Made by a program: the position numbers and the translations under genes
Shown: in pieces, positions 54,274 through 63,808 of the stretch
Layout: each line of letters opens with the position of its first letter
How positions within the stretch are numbered: position 1 is the first letter of the stretch
NCBI GenBank assembly: GCA_934148535.1
Contig: CAKPDF010000002.1
Coordinates: forward strand, 1 to 64,000
Direction: 5' to 3'
From: an uncultured Bacilli bacterium
GTDB lineage: Bacteria; Bacillota_I; Bacilli_A; RF39; UBA660
DNA: 64,000 nucleotides
The notes under the pieces: model-generated
What the model was told of the DNA's origin: nothing
The model's input: only the letters and a program-made list of their open reading frames with translations
Database searches by the model: none

Positions 54274-55156
54274 ACATAATCATTGGTAAATCTAATATTA
54301 TTTCACCAGTCGAAAAAGACTTAATATAGCTTTTAATCAATAAACTTATACTATACTCAACAGTATATTTTTTATTATTATGCAACACTTCTTTATTCAA
54401 TAAATTAATTAACTTTTTTCTAAATTCAAAAGATAATGGAAATACTATTTCATCTTGATTATCAAATACATATTTATCAACAATACTTCTATATGGTTCC
54501 AAAAAATCATATGCCAAATTAAAATTATTTATCTTAGAATTATGATGAATCCCTAGATATGTATTTAATCCAAATACAGCCAAATTTCTGATAATAGCAC
54601 TTGCAATTATTGTATAGCCATAATTTAATGCAGCATTTATTTTATCATCATAAAATCTAATAAAATCACTGCCAAAAATACTTCTAAAATAAATCTTTGC
54701 AGCTAGTCCTTCCCTATTTTTTATATCTCCATCAACAACTTCATTAATATATTCATTTAATTTAAATATTGGAAACTCCTCTTTTGAGGTCATTTCCAAT
54801 ACTATAACGCTATTTTCTATTTTTCTTTTTACTATTTGATTCCAAAATTCATTTTTAACATCTTCCGTTATCTCTAATTGACGTGAAAAAACTTCTAACT
54901 GTTTAAAATGGTAATTATATGGATACATTATAGAAGTTGGTTCAAAAGTTTCATCACATATTATTAGTGCAATAGCATTTTTCCCGAACTCTGCCAAAAG
55001 TCTAGTAGTTAATACAGTAGTAGAATCCTCTATTAAAACATAACTAATATCCTCAAGTGGTATTTTAGAAGATGCATTTTCTTTTTCAATTATCAATTGA
55101 TTATCTTTAAAATGCATCTTATCACTCTTTTTAACAATAACTTGTCTATAGCCCAC
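54266..55156 (-). CDS. cas1: CRISPR-associated integrase Cas1
   Basis: A 296-aa type II Cas1 that integrates spacers with Cas2. The metal site is seen as Glu in NREGLAAKIYFRSIFG, His in TYLGIHHNSK and Asp/Glu in NLAYDFLEPYRSIVD. The N-terminal beta domain includes PLEDISYVLIEDSTTVLTTRL. The GTG start follows AGGTGAAATAA and overlaps the end of cas9 by 11 bp. Confidence 0.97.
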   Translation of the reverse strand: MGYRQVIVKKSDKMHFKDNQLIIEKENASSKIPLEDISYVLIEDSTTVLTTRLLAEFGKNAIALIICDETFEPTSIMYPYNYHFKQLEVFSRQLEITEDVKNEFWNQIVKRKIENSVIVLEMTSKEEFPIFKLNEYINEVVDGDIKNREGLAAKIYFRSIFGSDFIRFYDDKINAALNYGYTIIASAIIRNLAVFGLNTYLGIHHNSKINNFNLAYDFLEPYRSIVDKYVFDNQDEIVFPLSFEFRKKLINLLNKEVLHNNKKYTVEYSISLLIKSYIKSFSTGEIILDLPMIMYE

Positions 55157-58100
55157 TTATTTCACCTAATACACTAATAGATAATTTTTTAATTTCTTTT
55201 ATAGTAGAAACAGTAATATAAAACTGTGAACGTTGTTTACCAAATATATTATTAGGATTAAACTTATTAGATATAATATCATACCCATCGCCAATCTTAC
55301 TTTTGACTTCAAACATTCCACTTGTAAACCCAACGACATAAGCAATTGATTCTCTATCATCATTAGTTATTACTTTAACTAAATCATTTTTATTCAACGA
55401 TACATATAAATTATAATTATTAATAAGATCATAATAAGTTAAAAATTTATAATTATCTCCTCTTCCAAAATAAATTTTAATATTAAACTTCCCATCTATT
55501 ATTCCAGTTTCTCTCATAGTATTAATTTTCTTTATTTCTAATATATCATAAGCCGCAAAATATAATTTATTATCTTCCCTATTTTTTGATTTAAATACAT
55601 CTATTTTGTATATTCCACCTTTTTCAACATTGCTATTATTAATCATATGACCAGTATTTTTATAGTCTGTATATATTTTTAATTTCTTAATTTCCTTATG
55701 TTCTTTATCATTAGGAGAAATAGGATATTTACCACCATTAGATTTTAATACTTCTTCTCCATTCTCATAGTTACCAAACCATTCTACTAAAGTATTATAT
55801 ATATCCTTTGAACCACCATTTTTATCTGGTATATTTTCTAAATCTTTTCTCTTTACTTTTTCTATTGGAGTTCTAAGTGTCTTATATGTTACTTTCTCAT
55901 CATCTTTTCCAATACTCTTAATGCCATAGTAAGTTTCTTCGTGCATTTTACCAGATATCTTTGTTTTCGCAATAGAAGGAATTAAAGTATGAATTTTGCT
56001 TAATTCTTCACTAGTATAAGTATGTAACTTTTCCAAATTCCATTTTAAAGTATCCAAATTCTGTTCATATACCCTCAATTTAGCCTCTTCTGCAAAATTT
56101 TCATAAGGTAAAGGGAAATTCAATCTGCTTATATTATGTTTATTAAATCTTATATTTTCTTCATTAGTTTGTTCCTTTAAATACTCTTTAAAACTAATAT
56201 CATCTATTTCTCCAGTTTCATCATTATAATACTCACCAAGTATATCTTTACCATTTTCATTATTAACATTTTCAAGTGCGGTCTTAGTAAGACCATCTAT
56301 ATATCTACTAAATTTTTCATATAAAGTTATTTTTTGCTGTAATGACAGAGTAATAGATGCTATAACTAATGCATCCATAGCATGATGTAAATGATTATCT
56401 CTATCCTTCTTTATATCCTTTTTCATATCTTCAGGTAATATATATGTATCAGAAATATAACTATGTGTAAGTCTATTAAATCCCCATCTAGCTCTTAATT
56501 TTGAAGTAATAGCACCTGGATACATATTTACCTTTTCAACATTTAAATATGCCTTAATTAAAGATGCTAACTCCCTACTTATATATTTAGTATCATTTAA
56601 GTTTTGCTCTCTCATTTCTCTTTCCATATCAAAATCTAACTTTTTCAATAAATAGTTATCTTTTTTCTTTTGAGGTATAGCAAGACTATTAATATAACTT
56701 TCATAATCAGCCCATCTATCAGTCTTACCAAACCATTCAAATGGCGTTTTATTTCCTTTTTCTTGATTTTCCTTAGTATATACCAATGTTTTATTTAAAT
56801 AATTATCATTGTATGTCCTAGAATATGGCAAAATATGATCAATTTGAACTGTATTATTTTCAAACAATTCATCTATTCTTATTTTCTTCATGCTATAACC
56901 ACAAAATTCATTTTGCTCTTTCCATAGCCTATATTTTAATAAGTCATTCCCAGTTATTTTATCAATATCAGTAAATAAACCTAATTCTACTAATAATTCC
57001 TTATCTTTTTGATTTGCTTCTTGTTTTTCTTGATTACTTTTAGTAATTTCGTTTCTTTCCTGTCTAGATTTAGCAAGTTCTCTAGCAGTTTCAATATTAA
57101 TAGTTTTAGGAAGACCATACTTTTTTATTATTGAATTAATAACCTTTCTCGTTTGAGTTAAAGATCTTATTACCCTTTGATTAGTAATATTTTCATCCAC
57201 GTATATTGGAACCAATAAATCCTTCTTTTCTTGTTTTTTATTTTCATATACATCAGAATGATTATATTCTAAAATATTCATAGCCTTATCATAAGTATTA
57301 CCATCTAACATAAGAGGAATTAATTTTCTTATAATATTAGTAGATAACATTAAATGATCCTTAAAATTAGGTAATTTCTCCACAAAGTTAATATCAGCGA
57401 ACATATTATCTATAACATTTGATTCTTTTATTTTTCCAAGTATGTCATCATTAACCTTATAATTAGTGCAATAAAGAGCTAATTCATCTAAAAACTCAAT
57501 ATTATCACTAACTGATTGCCAAACTTCTTTATTATAACAAGAATTAATTGCACTCTTTAATGCATGATATCCTTTTAACTCAATAAATGTTTTTCCCAAC
57601 AATTTATCATTATATAATTTATTATATACTTCTTTTTTAGCATCACTCAATTTTGAAATTTCTAATTTTATATCCTTACCTATATCAAGTTTTTTCTTAA
57701 CTTCTTCAATTAATTTACCATATTCTTTTTTACTCAAAGACAAATCTTTAAAAGTAACATCATCCTTATTTATAACTTTAACAAGATCTTTATATGTAAC
57801 TGTCTTTTTTTCTTTAGCAATTGTTATAATTTTATTAATCTCATCATTAGTTAAAGTTAAATATATACTATCATTTACTTTATATTTTAAATTTACTAAC
57901 CTAGTAAGTGCTACAAATAGTTCAGAAGAAAACGCCCTTTTTGGTGCTCTTGGTAATTTATCAAATACACATTTACCTGTCATTTTTTCAATTAAATCAC
58001 CACCATAAGGTGAATTGCCTCCAGGACCTTTAGCATAACTTCTTCTAGAATTATAAATATCTAAATACGCTTTTTTAAATTCTTCATCAATCAAACCAAA

Positions 58101-58790
58101 TTCAATCTGTTTATCTAACACTTTATTTATTTCATCTAAATACATTTCATTAGTAACAGAAATTTTATAACTACCAGGACTATTCTTAATCTTATCCTTA
58201 AATTTTTCATCATTAACATACATTTCTGATATTGTACGATAACCTTTATCAGTCATTAATTTTGTATTTTCTTTTATAGCACTTAAAACTTTTCCAGATT
58301 CATTATCAGTTGCTTCTTCCCTATTAGACTTATATCCTCTTTTTTTAGCATAATGTACCAAAATAATAGATAGTTCATCATCAGATAATTTTCTATCCAA
58401 AGCATCTACTTTTAACTTATAGGGATTTGTATCTTTACTTTTATAATAACTATTTATCATACTATTATATATCTCAGACAATTGCTCATTTTTAACAGAT
58501 ACTATATTACTAGAAATATTTCCTTTTAAATAACCACTTTCATATAATAAATTTCTTACTCTATCTAATCTAAATTCTTTTCTTCGAGCAATCCTTCTAG
58601 CACCTCTTTTTTCTCTTCGTTCTTTAGCTCTACTATCTCCAGTTTTTTCCACTTCACCAGGAGTAAATATCCTACTTCCTACATCAATTATTTTATAAGG
58701 ATTATTGTTATCATCCAATTCCAATAATCCCCAACCAACTGAAGATATACCAATATCTAACCCCAAAATATAATTTCTATCTTTCTTCAT
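55146..58790 (-). CDS. cas9: Cas9 endonuclease
   Basis: A 1214-aa RNA-guided DNA nuclease, at the compact side for type II-A. RuvC-I has Asp12 in ILGLDIGISSVGWG. The bridge helix is Arg-rich (RAKERREKRGARRIARRKEF). RuvC-II has Glu567 in INIETARELAKSRQERNEI. HNH has Asp651-His652 in VQIDHILPYSRTYNDN. RuvC-III has His803 and Asp806 in HHAMDALVIASIT. All catalytic residues are present, so the enzyme should cut. The last ~200 residues should hold the PAM-interacting domain; PAM is unknown. GTGGAGGAAGTAAGAT precedes the ATG. Together with a long Csn2-like gene this suggests a II-A-like subtype. Confidence 0.98.
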   Translation of the reverse strand: MKKDRNYILGLDIGISSVGWGLLELDDNNNPYKIIDVGSRIFTPGEVEKTGDSRAKERREKRGARRIARRKEFRLDRVRNLLYESGYLKGNISSNIVSVKNEQLSEIYNSMINSYYKSKDTNPYKLKVDALDRKLSDDELSIILVHYAKKRGYKSNREEATDNESGKVLSAIKENTKLMTDKGYRTISEMYVNDEKFKDKIKNSPGSYKISVTNEMYLDEINKVLDKQIEFGLIDEEFKKAYLDIYNSRRSYAKGPGGNSPYGGDLIEKMTGKCVFDKLPRAPKRAFSSELFVALTRLVNLKYKVNDSIYLTLTNDEINKIITIAKEKKTVTYKDLVKVINKDDVTFKDLSLSKKEYGKLIEEVKKKLDIGKDIKLEISKLSDAKKEVYNKLYNDKLLGKTFIELKGYHALKSAINSCYNKEVWQSVSDNIEFLDELALYCTNYKVNDDILGKIKESNVIDNMFADINFVEKLPNFKDHLMLSTNIIRKLIPLMLDGNTYDKAMNILEYNHSDVYENKKQEKKDLLVPIYVDENITNQRVIRSLTQTRKVINSIIKKYGLPKTINIETARELAKSRQERNEITKSNQEKQEANQKDKELLVELGLFTDIDKITGNDLLKYRLWKEQNEFCGYSMKKIRIDELFENNTVQIDHILPYSRTYNDNYLNKTLVYTKENQEKGNKTPFEWFGKTDRWADYESYINSLAIPQKKKDNYLLKKLDFDMEREMREQNLNDTKYISRELASLIKAYLNVEKVNMYPGAITSKLRARWGFNRLTHSYISDTYILPEDMKKDIKKDRDNHLHHAMDALVIASITLSLQQKITLYEKFSRYIDGLTKTALENVNNENGKDILGEYYNDETGEIDDISFKEYLKEQTNEENIRFNKHNISRLNFPLPYENFAEEAKLRVYEQNLDTLKWNLEKLHTYTSEELSKIHTLIPSIAKTKISGKMHEETYYGIKSIGKDDEKVTYKTLRTPIEKVKRKDLENIPDKNGGSKDIYNTLVEWFGNYENGEEVLKSNGGKYPISPNDKEHKEIKKLKIYTDYKNTGHMINNSNVEKGGIYKIDVFKSKNREDNKLYFAAYDILEIKKINTMRETGIIDGKFNIKIYFGRGDNYKFLTYYDLINNYNLYVSLNKNDLVKVITNDDRESIAYVVGFTSGMFEVKSKIGDGYDIISNKFNPNNIFGKQRSQFYITVSTIKEIKKLSISVLGEISGL

Positions 58791-58864
58791 ATCTTACTTC
58801 CTCCACTATTATAAGTATAACATATTTCGGCAAATATTGGTAATTTTTTTTACAAATTCTTTCT

Positions 58865-59488
58865 TTATTCTACAAATAATTTAATTATAATCTTTATAAT
58901 ATTAGGTAATACAAAAGTTTCTAACAAAGTTGCTATCAAAGTAAATATTATAGTGCCAATTAAAATTATTAAGTATTTTCTAACAACTCCAGTATTTTTT
59001 GCTTTTTTCTTACTACTTAATGTCTTTATTAACTGTATTGAAAAACTAAAACTATATATTCCTACTAACAATATTATTAATATATTAAATATTTGTCCAA
59101 ACAATAAATATAATGTAGCAGACACAATACCTTTTATTTTAAATGATAGCATCATCGCAGATATTGTAAATCCAACTACAAATCCTTTTATGTATATTAT
59201 AAATATATTAAATAATAAACCAATTAAAGATAGGCCTAAAACCCATATTGATATTATATATAAATAATTAATTATCAAATTATTCTTAAATGCTAGTCCA
59301 CTATTAAAACTACCATCTTTTATTTCATTAAAATAATTAGTTACCTGATTAATAGTGCTAGTTTTATCATCATTACTTAACAATATTAAAAATATACAAC
59401 CACACAAAAATCCCAAAATTAATATACTTACTGTAAAATAATTTATTTTCTTATTAGGAAGTACTAGTTTAGATATTTCTTTATTCAT
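58865..59488 (-). CDS. spoIIM: stage II sporulation protein M-like (SpoIIM)
   Basis: A 207-aa membrane protein with about five segments: TVSILILGFLCGCIFLILLS, INYLYIISIWVLGLSLIGLL, IYIKGFVVGFTISAM, LYLLFGQIFNILIILLV and a last one near residue 180. The KGFVVGFTISAMMLSF stretch fits SpoIIM, which with SpoIID and SpoIIP dissolves septal peptidoglycan before engulfment in sporulation. Related DUF95 proteins also occur in non-sporulators. The start at 59488 follows GTGGTGATAATA. It lies upstream of cas9 on the same strand, but there is a promoter-sized gap. Confidence 0.85.
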   Translation of the reverse strand: MNKEISKLVLPNKKINYFTVSILILGFLCGCIFLILLSNDDKTSTINQVTNYFNEIKDGSFNSGLAFKNNLIINYLYIISIWVLGLSLIGLLFNIFIIYIKGFVVGFTISAMMLSFKIKGIVSATLYLLFGQIFNILIILLVGIYSFSFSIQLIKTLSSKKKAKNTGVVRKYLIILIGTIIFTLIATLLETFVLPNIIKIIIKLFVE

Positions 59489-59566
59489 TATTATCACCAC
59501 TTAAATATATTAATTATATCTTGAATTTATTACTAAAATTAGGTATAATTATTAAGAGGTGTAGAA

Positions 59567-59821
59567 ATGAGTACAAAAAAGAAAACAACTGAAATACCAG
59601 TAATTGAAAAAGAAGAATTATCTGCTAAAGAATTATATGATAAGAAAAAGGAAGAAAAGTTGAAAGAGAAAGAAAAAAACAAACCAACTAAAAAGCCAAA
59701 AAACAAAAAGAAAAAAACTAGTACTTATGAAACTAGTTTAGCAGGTAGAATATTTGCAATAATAATGTTAGTATTAATGGCTTTTTCAGTACTTACTTAC
59801 ATTGTAGCGTATTTTAGATAA
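59567..59821 (+). CDS. small single-pass membrane protein, 84 aa
   Basis: The N-terminal ~60 residues are Lys/Glu-rich and probably disordered (KKKEEKLKEKEKNKPTKKPK). Residues ~63-82 form one membrane helix (RIFAIIMLVLMAFSVLTYIV). It recalls DUF4044-type small membrane proteins of Firmicutes. AAGAGGTGTAGAA precedes the ATG; a terminator follows. Confidence 0.65.
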   Translation: MSTKKKTTEIPVIEKEELSAKELYDKKKEEKLKEKEKNKPTKKPKNKKKKTSTYETSLAGRIFAIIMLVLMAFSVLTYIVAYFR

Positions 59822-59825
59822 AAAC

Positions 59826-59853
59826 AAAAGTGTAACATCATACACTTTTTTTA
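59826..59853. terminator. Rho-independent terminator between convergent genes
   Basis: AAAAGTGTA, loop ACATCA, TACACTTTTTTT. It ends the 84-aa gene; the opposite strand also carries a weak U-rich side. Confidence 0.75.
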
Positions 59854-59871
59854 TTTTACCCACATACCATT

Positions 59872-60558
59872 CTATAATAGCATATATAATATTACTAAAG
59901 TTATAACTATTCCAATAACTCCCAATAATACATATGATATAAATCCAGTACTATGAGACTCTTTTAAATTAGTTTGCGCTCCAGAAACCGAATTATTATC
60001 AGCACTTACTTTCTCTGTAGGAACAGAAATTATATTATCTGTATTAACTACTGGAATAATTGAAGTAAAATCTCCTAATAATTCCGAATATTGCTTAGTA
60101 TCAACTCTACTAGAATATCTATCAGAAAACCAATTAATAAAATTAGCAAACTTATCATTTTTAACTATAACTATTTTAGAATTTACCTGAATATTATTCT
60201 CTACCAATACCTTATGAGCATTATTTATTATATAAGATAAACATTTATCTAAATAGCTAAATAATCCTTCTTTAGGTTCAGTTTTAATTCTCTGTAATAT
60301 ATCATTATAAAATATTGGTGTTATCAAAGTAATATTCTCACTATCTATATCTTGATAAATATTAGAAAGTTCATCTTTAACATAAACAATATCATTCTTA
60401 TTTATATTAATCTTATCAAAATTATCTTTTAAATCAATAGAAATATTTACTGAATTAAACTCTGTAACTTTAGGTATTCCTATATAAAAGGCTATATTAT
60501 TATCACTTAATAAATATATATCATGTTTATTCAACTCTAGTATTTTTCTTTGTTCCAT
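59872..60558 (-). CDS. tail-anchored hypothetical protein, 228 aa
   Basis: Not recognised. Residues ~1-165 are a soluble alpha/beta domain (LNKHDIYLLSDNNIAFYIGI at the start, NKNDIVYVKDELSN). A Ser/Asn-rich linker follows (VSADNNSVSGAQTNLKESHS), and residues ~207-228 are a C-terminal membrane anchor (YVLLGVIGIVITLVILYMLL). The substance of the domain lies on the cytoplasmic side if the protein is a true tail-anchored type. AGGGGAGAAGATAT precedes the start. Confidence 0.6.
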   Translation of the reverse strand: MEQRKILELNKHDIYLLSDNNIAFYIGIPKVTEFNSVNISIDLKDNFDKININKNDIVYVKDELSNIYQDIDSENITLITPIFYNDILQRIKTEPKEGLFSYLDKCLSYIINNAHKVLVENNIQVNSKIVIVKNDKFANFINWFSDRYSSRVDTKQYSELLGDFTSIIPVVNTDNIISVPTEKVSADNNSVSGAQTNLKESHSTGFISYVLLGVIGIVITLVILYMLL

Positions 60559-60650
60559 ATCTTCTCCCCTATCCTATTATTAAGTTCATTATAGCAAAAA
60601 AAAAGAAAAATGTCATCATTTTTCTAAAATTTTATTCAATTTGTATATTA

Positions 60651-61025
60651 TTATTTTTTATTTTTTAATAAGTCTCTTATTTCTTCAAGTAATACTATAT
60701 CATCAGGCTTTGCTTTTTTTACTTCTTGTTTCTTAAAAAACTTATTTGTAATCTTAACTATTATAAACACACAATAAGCAGTTATTAAAAACTGTATTAC
60801 AGCGTTCATAATTTGACCTAAGCCAAACGAAAAAGTTCCTAATTTTAAAACTAATCCAGATTTAAAACCGATTAATTGACTTACACCATCAACTAATGGA
60901 TTAATTAAATTTTCTGTAACTGATGTTACAACACTAGTAAATGCACTTCCTATTACAACACCTACTGCTAAATCTATTACATTCCCTCTTGCAATAAACT
61001 CTTTAAACTCTTTTATATATTTCAT
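60651..61025 (-). CDS. mscL: large-conductance mechanosensitive channel
   Basis: A 124-aa channel opened by membrane tension, releasing solutes on osmotic downshock. The N-terminal amphipathic helix and first segment (EFKEFIARGNVIDLAVGVVI, GSAFTSVV) are highly typical. The second segment is VIQFLITAYCVFIIVKI, and the C-terminal helix (DIVLLEEIRDLLKNK) forms the cytoplasmic bundle. A weak GGAGTAGAGT site precedes the ATG. Confidence 0.97.
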   Translation of the reverse strand: MKYIKEFKEFIARGNVIDLAVGVVIGSAFTSVVTSVTENLINPLVDGVSQLIGFKSGLVLKLGTFSFGLGQIMNAVIQFLITAYCVFIIVKITNKFFKKQEVKKAKPDDIVLLEEIRDLLKNKK

Positions 61026-61094
61026 ACTCTACTCCATTTCTACTAAATTTATTTCAACTTTAATATTTTATTTTTTTCTATTTTATAAATTATT

Positions 61095-62276
61095 CTAATA
61101 CTTACTAGATAGTCCATAATACTCTTCCATTGTTATCCAATCACCATCATTATATAATTTCTTTGCTAATTCAACTCCAACATATCTTAAATGCCAAGAT
61201 TCATATTGATATCCGGTTATGTCTTCTTTTCCCTTAGGATATCTTATAATAAATCCATATAAATAAGCATTTTTATTTATCCATATACCTTCATCAGTTT
61301 TAGCAAACGAATCATCAATAGTATTTAAATCATAACAATATCCTGTCTGATGTTCTGAATGTCCAGCCCTTGCCGAATACTTATCCGCAGCAGCCTCACC
61401 ATCTCTTAAACTATAATTTTTAAATAAACTTTGTTGTGTATCATAAGATCTATATCCACTAGATATATATAAATTTAAACCTATACTTCTAGCATCTGCT
61501 TCCATTTGTTTAAAAGCTTCCATAGTAGTTTTATCTATACAATTTATGCAATGTCCTGAAGTAACACTTCCAGAATAAGGATCAACAGGTTTATAATTTC
61601 TAGGTAGAGAATATGTTTTATTTACTATTACATACCCATCAACATAAGCAACTCCATCTTTTATAGTTAATTTATAGCCCTTACTAGTAGAATACTCTCC
61701 ATCCTTTAAATCTTTATATTCAGTATAACTAACTGGAGCAGCCTCTAAAGAAACTACTTTCAAAACAAAATCTTTTTCACTAGTATTTCCAGATGAATCT
61801 GTAGCAACATATTTTAAATTATATTCTCCTTCTTTATTTAGATCGTATTCTCCCTTGATAGATACCTTAATTTCTTCCTTAGAATTATCACTAGCACTAG
61901 CATTACTAAGTATTTCATCTTTACTACCTTTAGTAACAGTTATAGTATCTAATGCCTCAATAATAGGCTTAGTTGTGTCAACCACATTAATTTTAAAACT
62001 AATATCTTTATTTTTATACTTAATTTTAATAGTCTGTTCTCCAAGTTTTGAAGTATCTATCTTTTCATCTTTGCTCTCTACATTCTTTATTTCATCTTTT
62101 TTTATTAAATCATATAAAGAAACATCATCATTTACTTCAACTTTTAAATTATCATTAAATATATTAGGTTTTGAAAAATTAATCATCATTATCACTCCTA
62201 ATATAATAATAATTAATAATAAAAATAATATAACTATTTTAACATTCTTTTTTACTTTCCTTTTTTTTCTTTTCAT
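61095..62276 (-). CDS. VanY-like D-alanyl-D-alanine carboxypeptidase with Ig-like domains
   Basis: A 393-aa exported wall hydrolase. Residues ~10-32 are an anchor. Residues ~35-175 are two Ig-like (DUF5011-type) beta domains (NVVDTTKPIIEALDTITVTK, NLKYVATDSSGNTS). Residues ~190-390 are a peptidase M15B domain: ISSGYRSYDTQQSLF, zinc ligands in SARAGHSEHQTGYCYDLN (His and Asp) and in ESWHLRYVG (His). It trims the last D-Ala from peptidoglycan stem peptides; in such context it is wall remodelling rather than vancomycin resistance. GTAGGTGATAGT precedes the start. Confidence 0.93.
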   Translation of the reverse strand: MKRKKRKVKKNVKIVILFLLLIIIILGVIMMINFSKPNIFNDNLKVEVNDDVSLYDLIKKDEIKNVESKDEKIDTSKLGEQTIKIKYKNKDISFKINVVDTTKPIIEALDTITVTKGSKDEILSNASASDNSKEEIKVSIKGEYDLNKEGEYNLKYVATDSSGNTSEKDFVLKVVSLEAAPVSYTEYKDLKDGEYSTSKGYKLTIKDGVAYVDGYVIVNKTYSLPRNYKPVDPYSGSVTSGHCINCIDKTTMEAFKQMEADARSIGLNLYISSGYRSYDTQQSLFKNYSLRDGEAAADKYSARAGHSEHQTGYCYDLNTIDDSFAKTDEGIWINKNAYLYGFIIRYPKGKEDITGYQYESWHLRYVGVELAKKLYNDGDWITMEEYYGLSSKY

Positions 62277-62324
62277 ACTATCACCTACTAACTACATTAT
62301 AGCATCTTAGAAAACATTTGTAAA

Positions 62325-63071
62325 TTATAATATATATTGTATCAGCATAAATAATACTCCTAATGATAAAGAAATCATATATATCTTCTTTAAATTATAT
62401 CCTTTTGATTCTGGTATCAATTCACAAAAAGATATTTGTAACATTATACCAGCAATTAAAGAAAATAACAATCCAAGTACAAAATCATTTATATAAGGAA
62501 ATAAAAATATATAAGTAAGTAATGCTCCAAAAGGTTCAGATAGTGCCGATATTAATGTATATAAAAAAGCCTTTTTCTTACTCTTAGTAGAATAATATAT
62601 AGGTACTCCTATAGATATACCTTCTGGTATATTATGAAGTGCTATAGCAGTTGTTAAAGATATACCTAAAGTAGTACTTTTAGTAGTTGATATAAATGTT
62701 GCTATTCCTTCTGGAATATTATGTAATATTATAGCAAGCATAGAAATAATTCCTACTTTATATAGACTACCGCTATTATTAATATCTGGTATAGATTTAT
62801 CTATAAGCATAGAAATTATTACTCCTAAAATTATAAATATAAATGAAATAATAGGAATCATTATACCAGATAAACTATTTTTTAGCATATTTATTGACTC
62901 TGGTACTAAATCAGTTATAGATACACATATCATTACTCCTGCTGCAAAAGCTAAAGCAGAACATATTATCTTATCTTGATTTTGAATTTTAATATATATA
63001 GCAATAAGTCCTAACAAAGTTGATAATCCTGCTATTATAGTTAATACAAATCCCATAGTAACATTAGACAT
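62325..63071 (-). CDS. ZIP-family metal transporter (ZupT-like)
   Basis: A 248-aa membrane protein with eight segments. The metal path motifs are complete: HNIPEGIATFIST in segment 4 and LHNIPEGISIGVPIYYST in segment 5, each with His, Asn, Pro, Glu. SALSEPFGALLTYIF and ISFCELIPESK also fit ZupT. Expected role: uptake of zinc, and perhaps other divalent ions. The start at 63071 (MSNVTMGF) follows GGTGATTAAT; the frame to 63083 would use TTG. Confidence 0.92.
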   Translation of the reverse strand: MSNVTMGFVLTIIAGLSTLLGLIAIYIKIQNQDKIICSALAFAAGVMICVSITDLVPESINMLKNSLSGIMIPIISFIFIILGVIISMLIDKSIPDINNSGSLYKVGIISMLAIILHNIPEGIATFISTTKSTTLGISLTTAIALHNIPEGISIGVPIYYSTKSKKKAFLYTLISALSEPFGALLTYIFLFPYINDFVLGLLFSLIAGIMLQISFCELIPESKGYNLKKIYMISLSLGVLFMLIQYIL

Positions 63072-63134
63072 ATTAATCACCAATAAATTATATAATAATA
63101 TATTAAATTTATGATAATTATTAAAATTATAAAG

Positions 63135-63153
63135 TTACAATACATAGCTATAT
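63135..63153 (+). repeat. dispersed 19-bp intergenic motif, copy C
   Basis: TTACAATACATAGCTATAT, one base different from the copies at 14101 and 45889; it lies in the gap between the ZIP and CFI-box genes. Confidence 0.55.
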
Positions 63154-63203
63154 GTTTTTATATTTTCATAATTTATAAATTAAAAAAATAATTAGTTTAT
63201 CTT

Positions 63204-63742
63204 CTAATTACCTTTTTTCATACATCTTCCATGACCTTTATTTCTACCGTCTAAAGATACAACATCATCATATTGTTCTTTCAAACCATAGTATTCTATA
63301 AAAATAGAAGTCATTTCTTCATAGCCTGCTACTACTTCTTCAATTTTCTTAGCTTTAATACATCTACATATTGGTAATAAACAATTAAAATATGCTAAAG
63401 ATGCAATATATTCCCTATCATTATCACTATTAATACATCTTGCTATTTTAGGCCCTACTGTATCATATTGTTCTAATATAGCGTCATACTTAGGATCTTT
63501 TTGTAATACCTCATCTCTAAACTTTCTTAAAGTATTTAAAGTAGAACTATTGTCTTGAGCTCTTAATGCATTACAAACTATTGTAGTTAGATAACATCCA
63601 CTAGACTCCTCATGTCTATATATAGGACATTCATCATAATAATAACCTTTACAATATCTATAATATGTATCAGAATTAACATAATCACCTTTTTTGTACA
63701 ATAGTAATCATTTTGTCTAAAAGTATAATAAGAACAACTCAT
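63204..63742 (-). CDS. CFI-box-CTERM-domain protein with a frameshift
   Basis: The main frame (63204-63701) encodes YKKGDYVNSDTYYRYCKGYY, then SGCYLTTIVCNALRAQD, TLRKFRDEVLQ and a Cys-containing helical part, the pattern of the CFI-box-CTERM domain of unknown function. It has no normal start. In the next frame ATG at 63742, behind AAAGGGTGATTTT, encodes MSCSYYTFRQNDYYCTKK and runs into the main frame after one inserted base in the A6 run (63690-63695). The gene is therefore one unit of ~178 aa broken by a one-base deletion in a homopolymer, either real, an assembly error or slippage-controlled. Confidence 0.75.
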
Positions 63743-63808
63743 AAAATCACCCTTTCGTCTGAATATTCTAACACAATGACAATAATAAATCAAGAAAAAA
63801 ATTATCTA

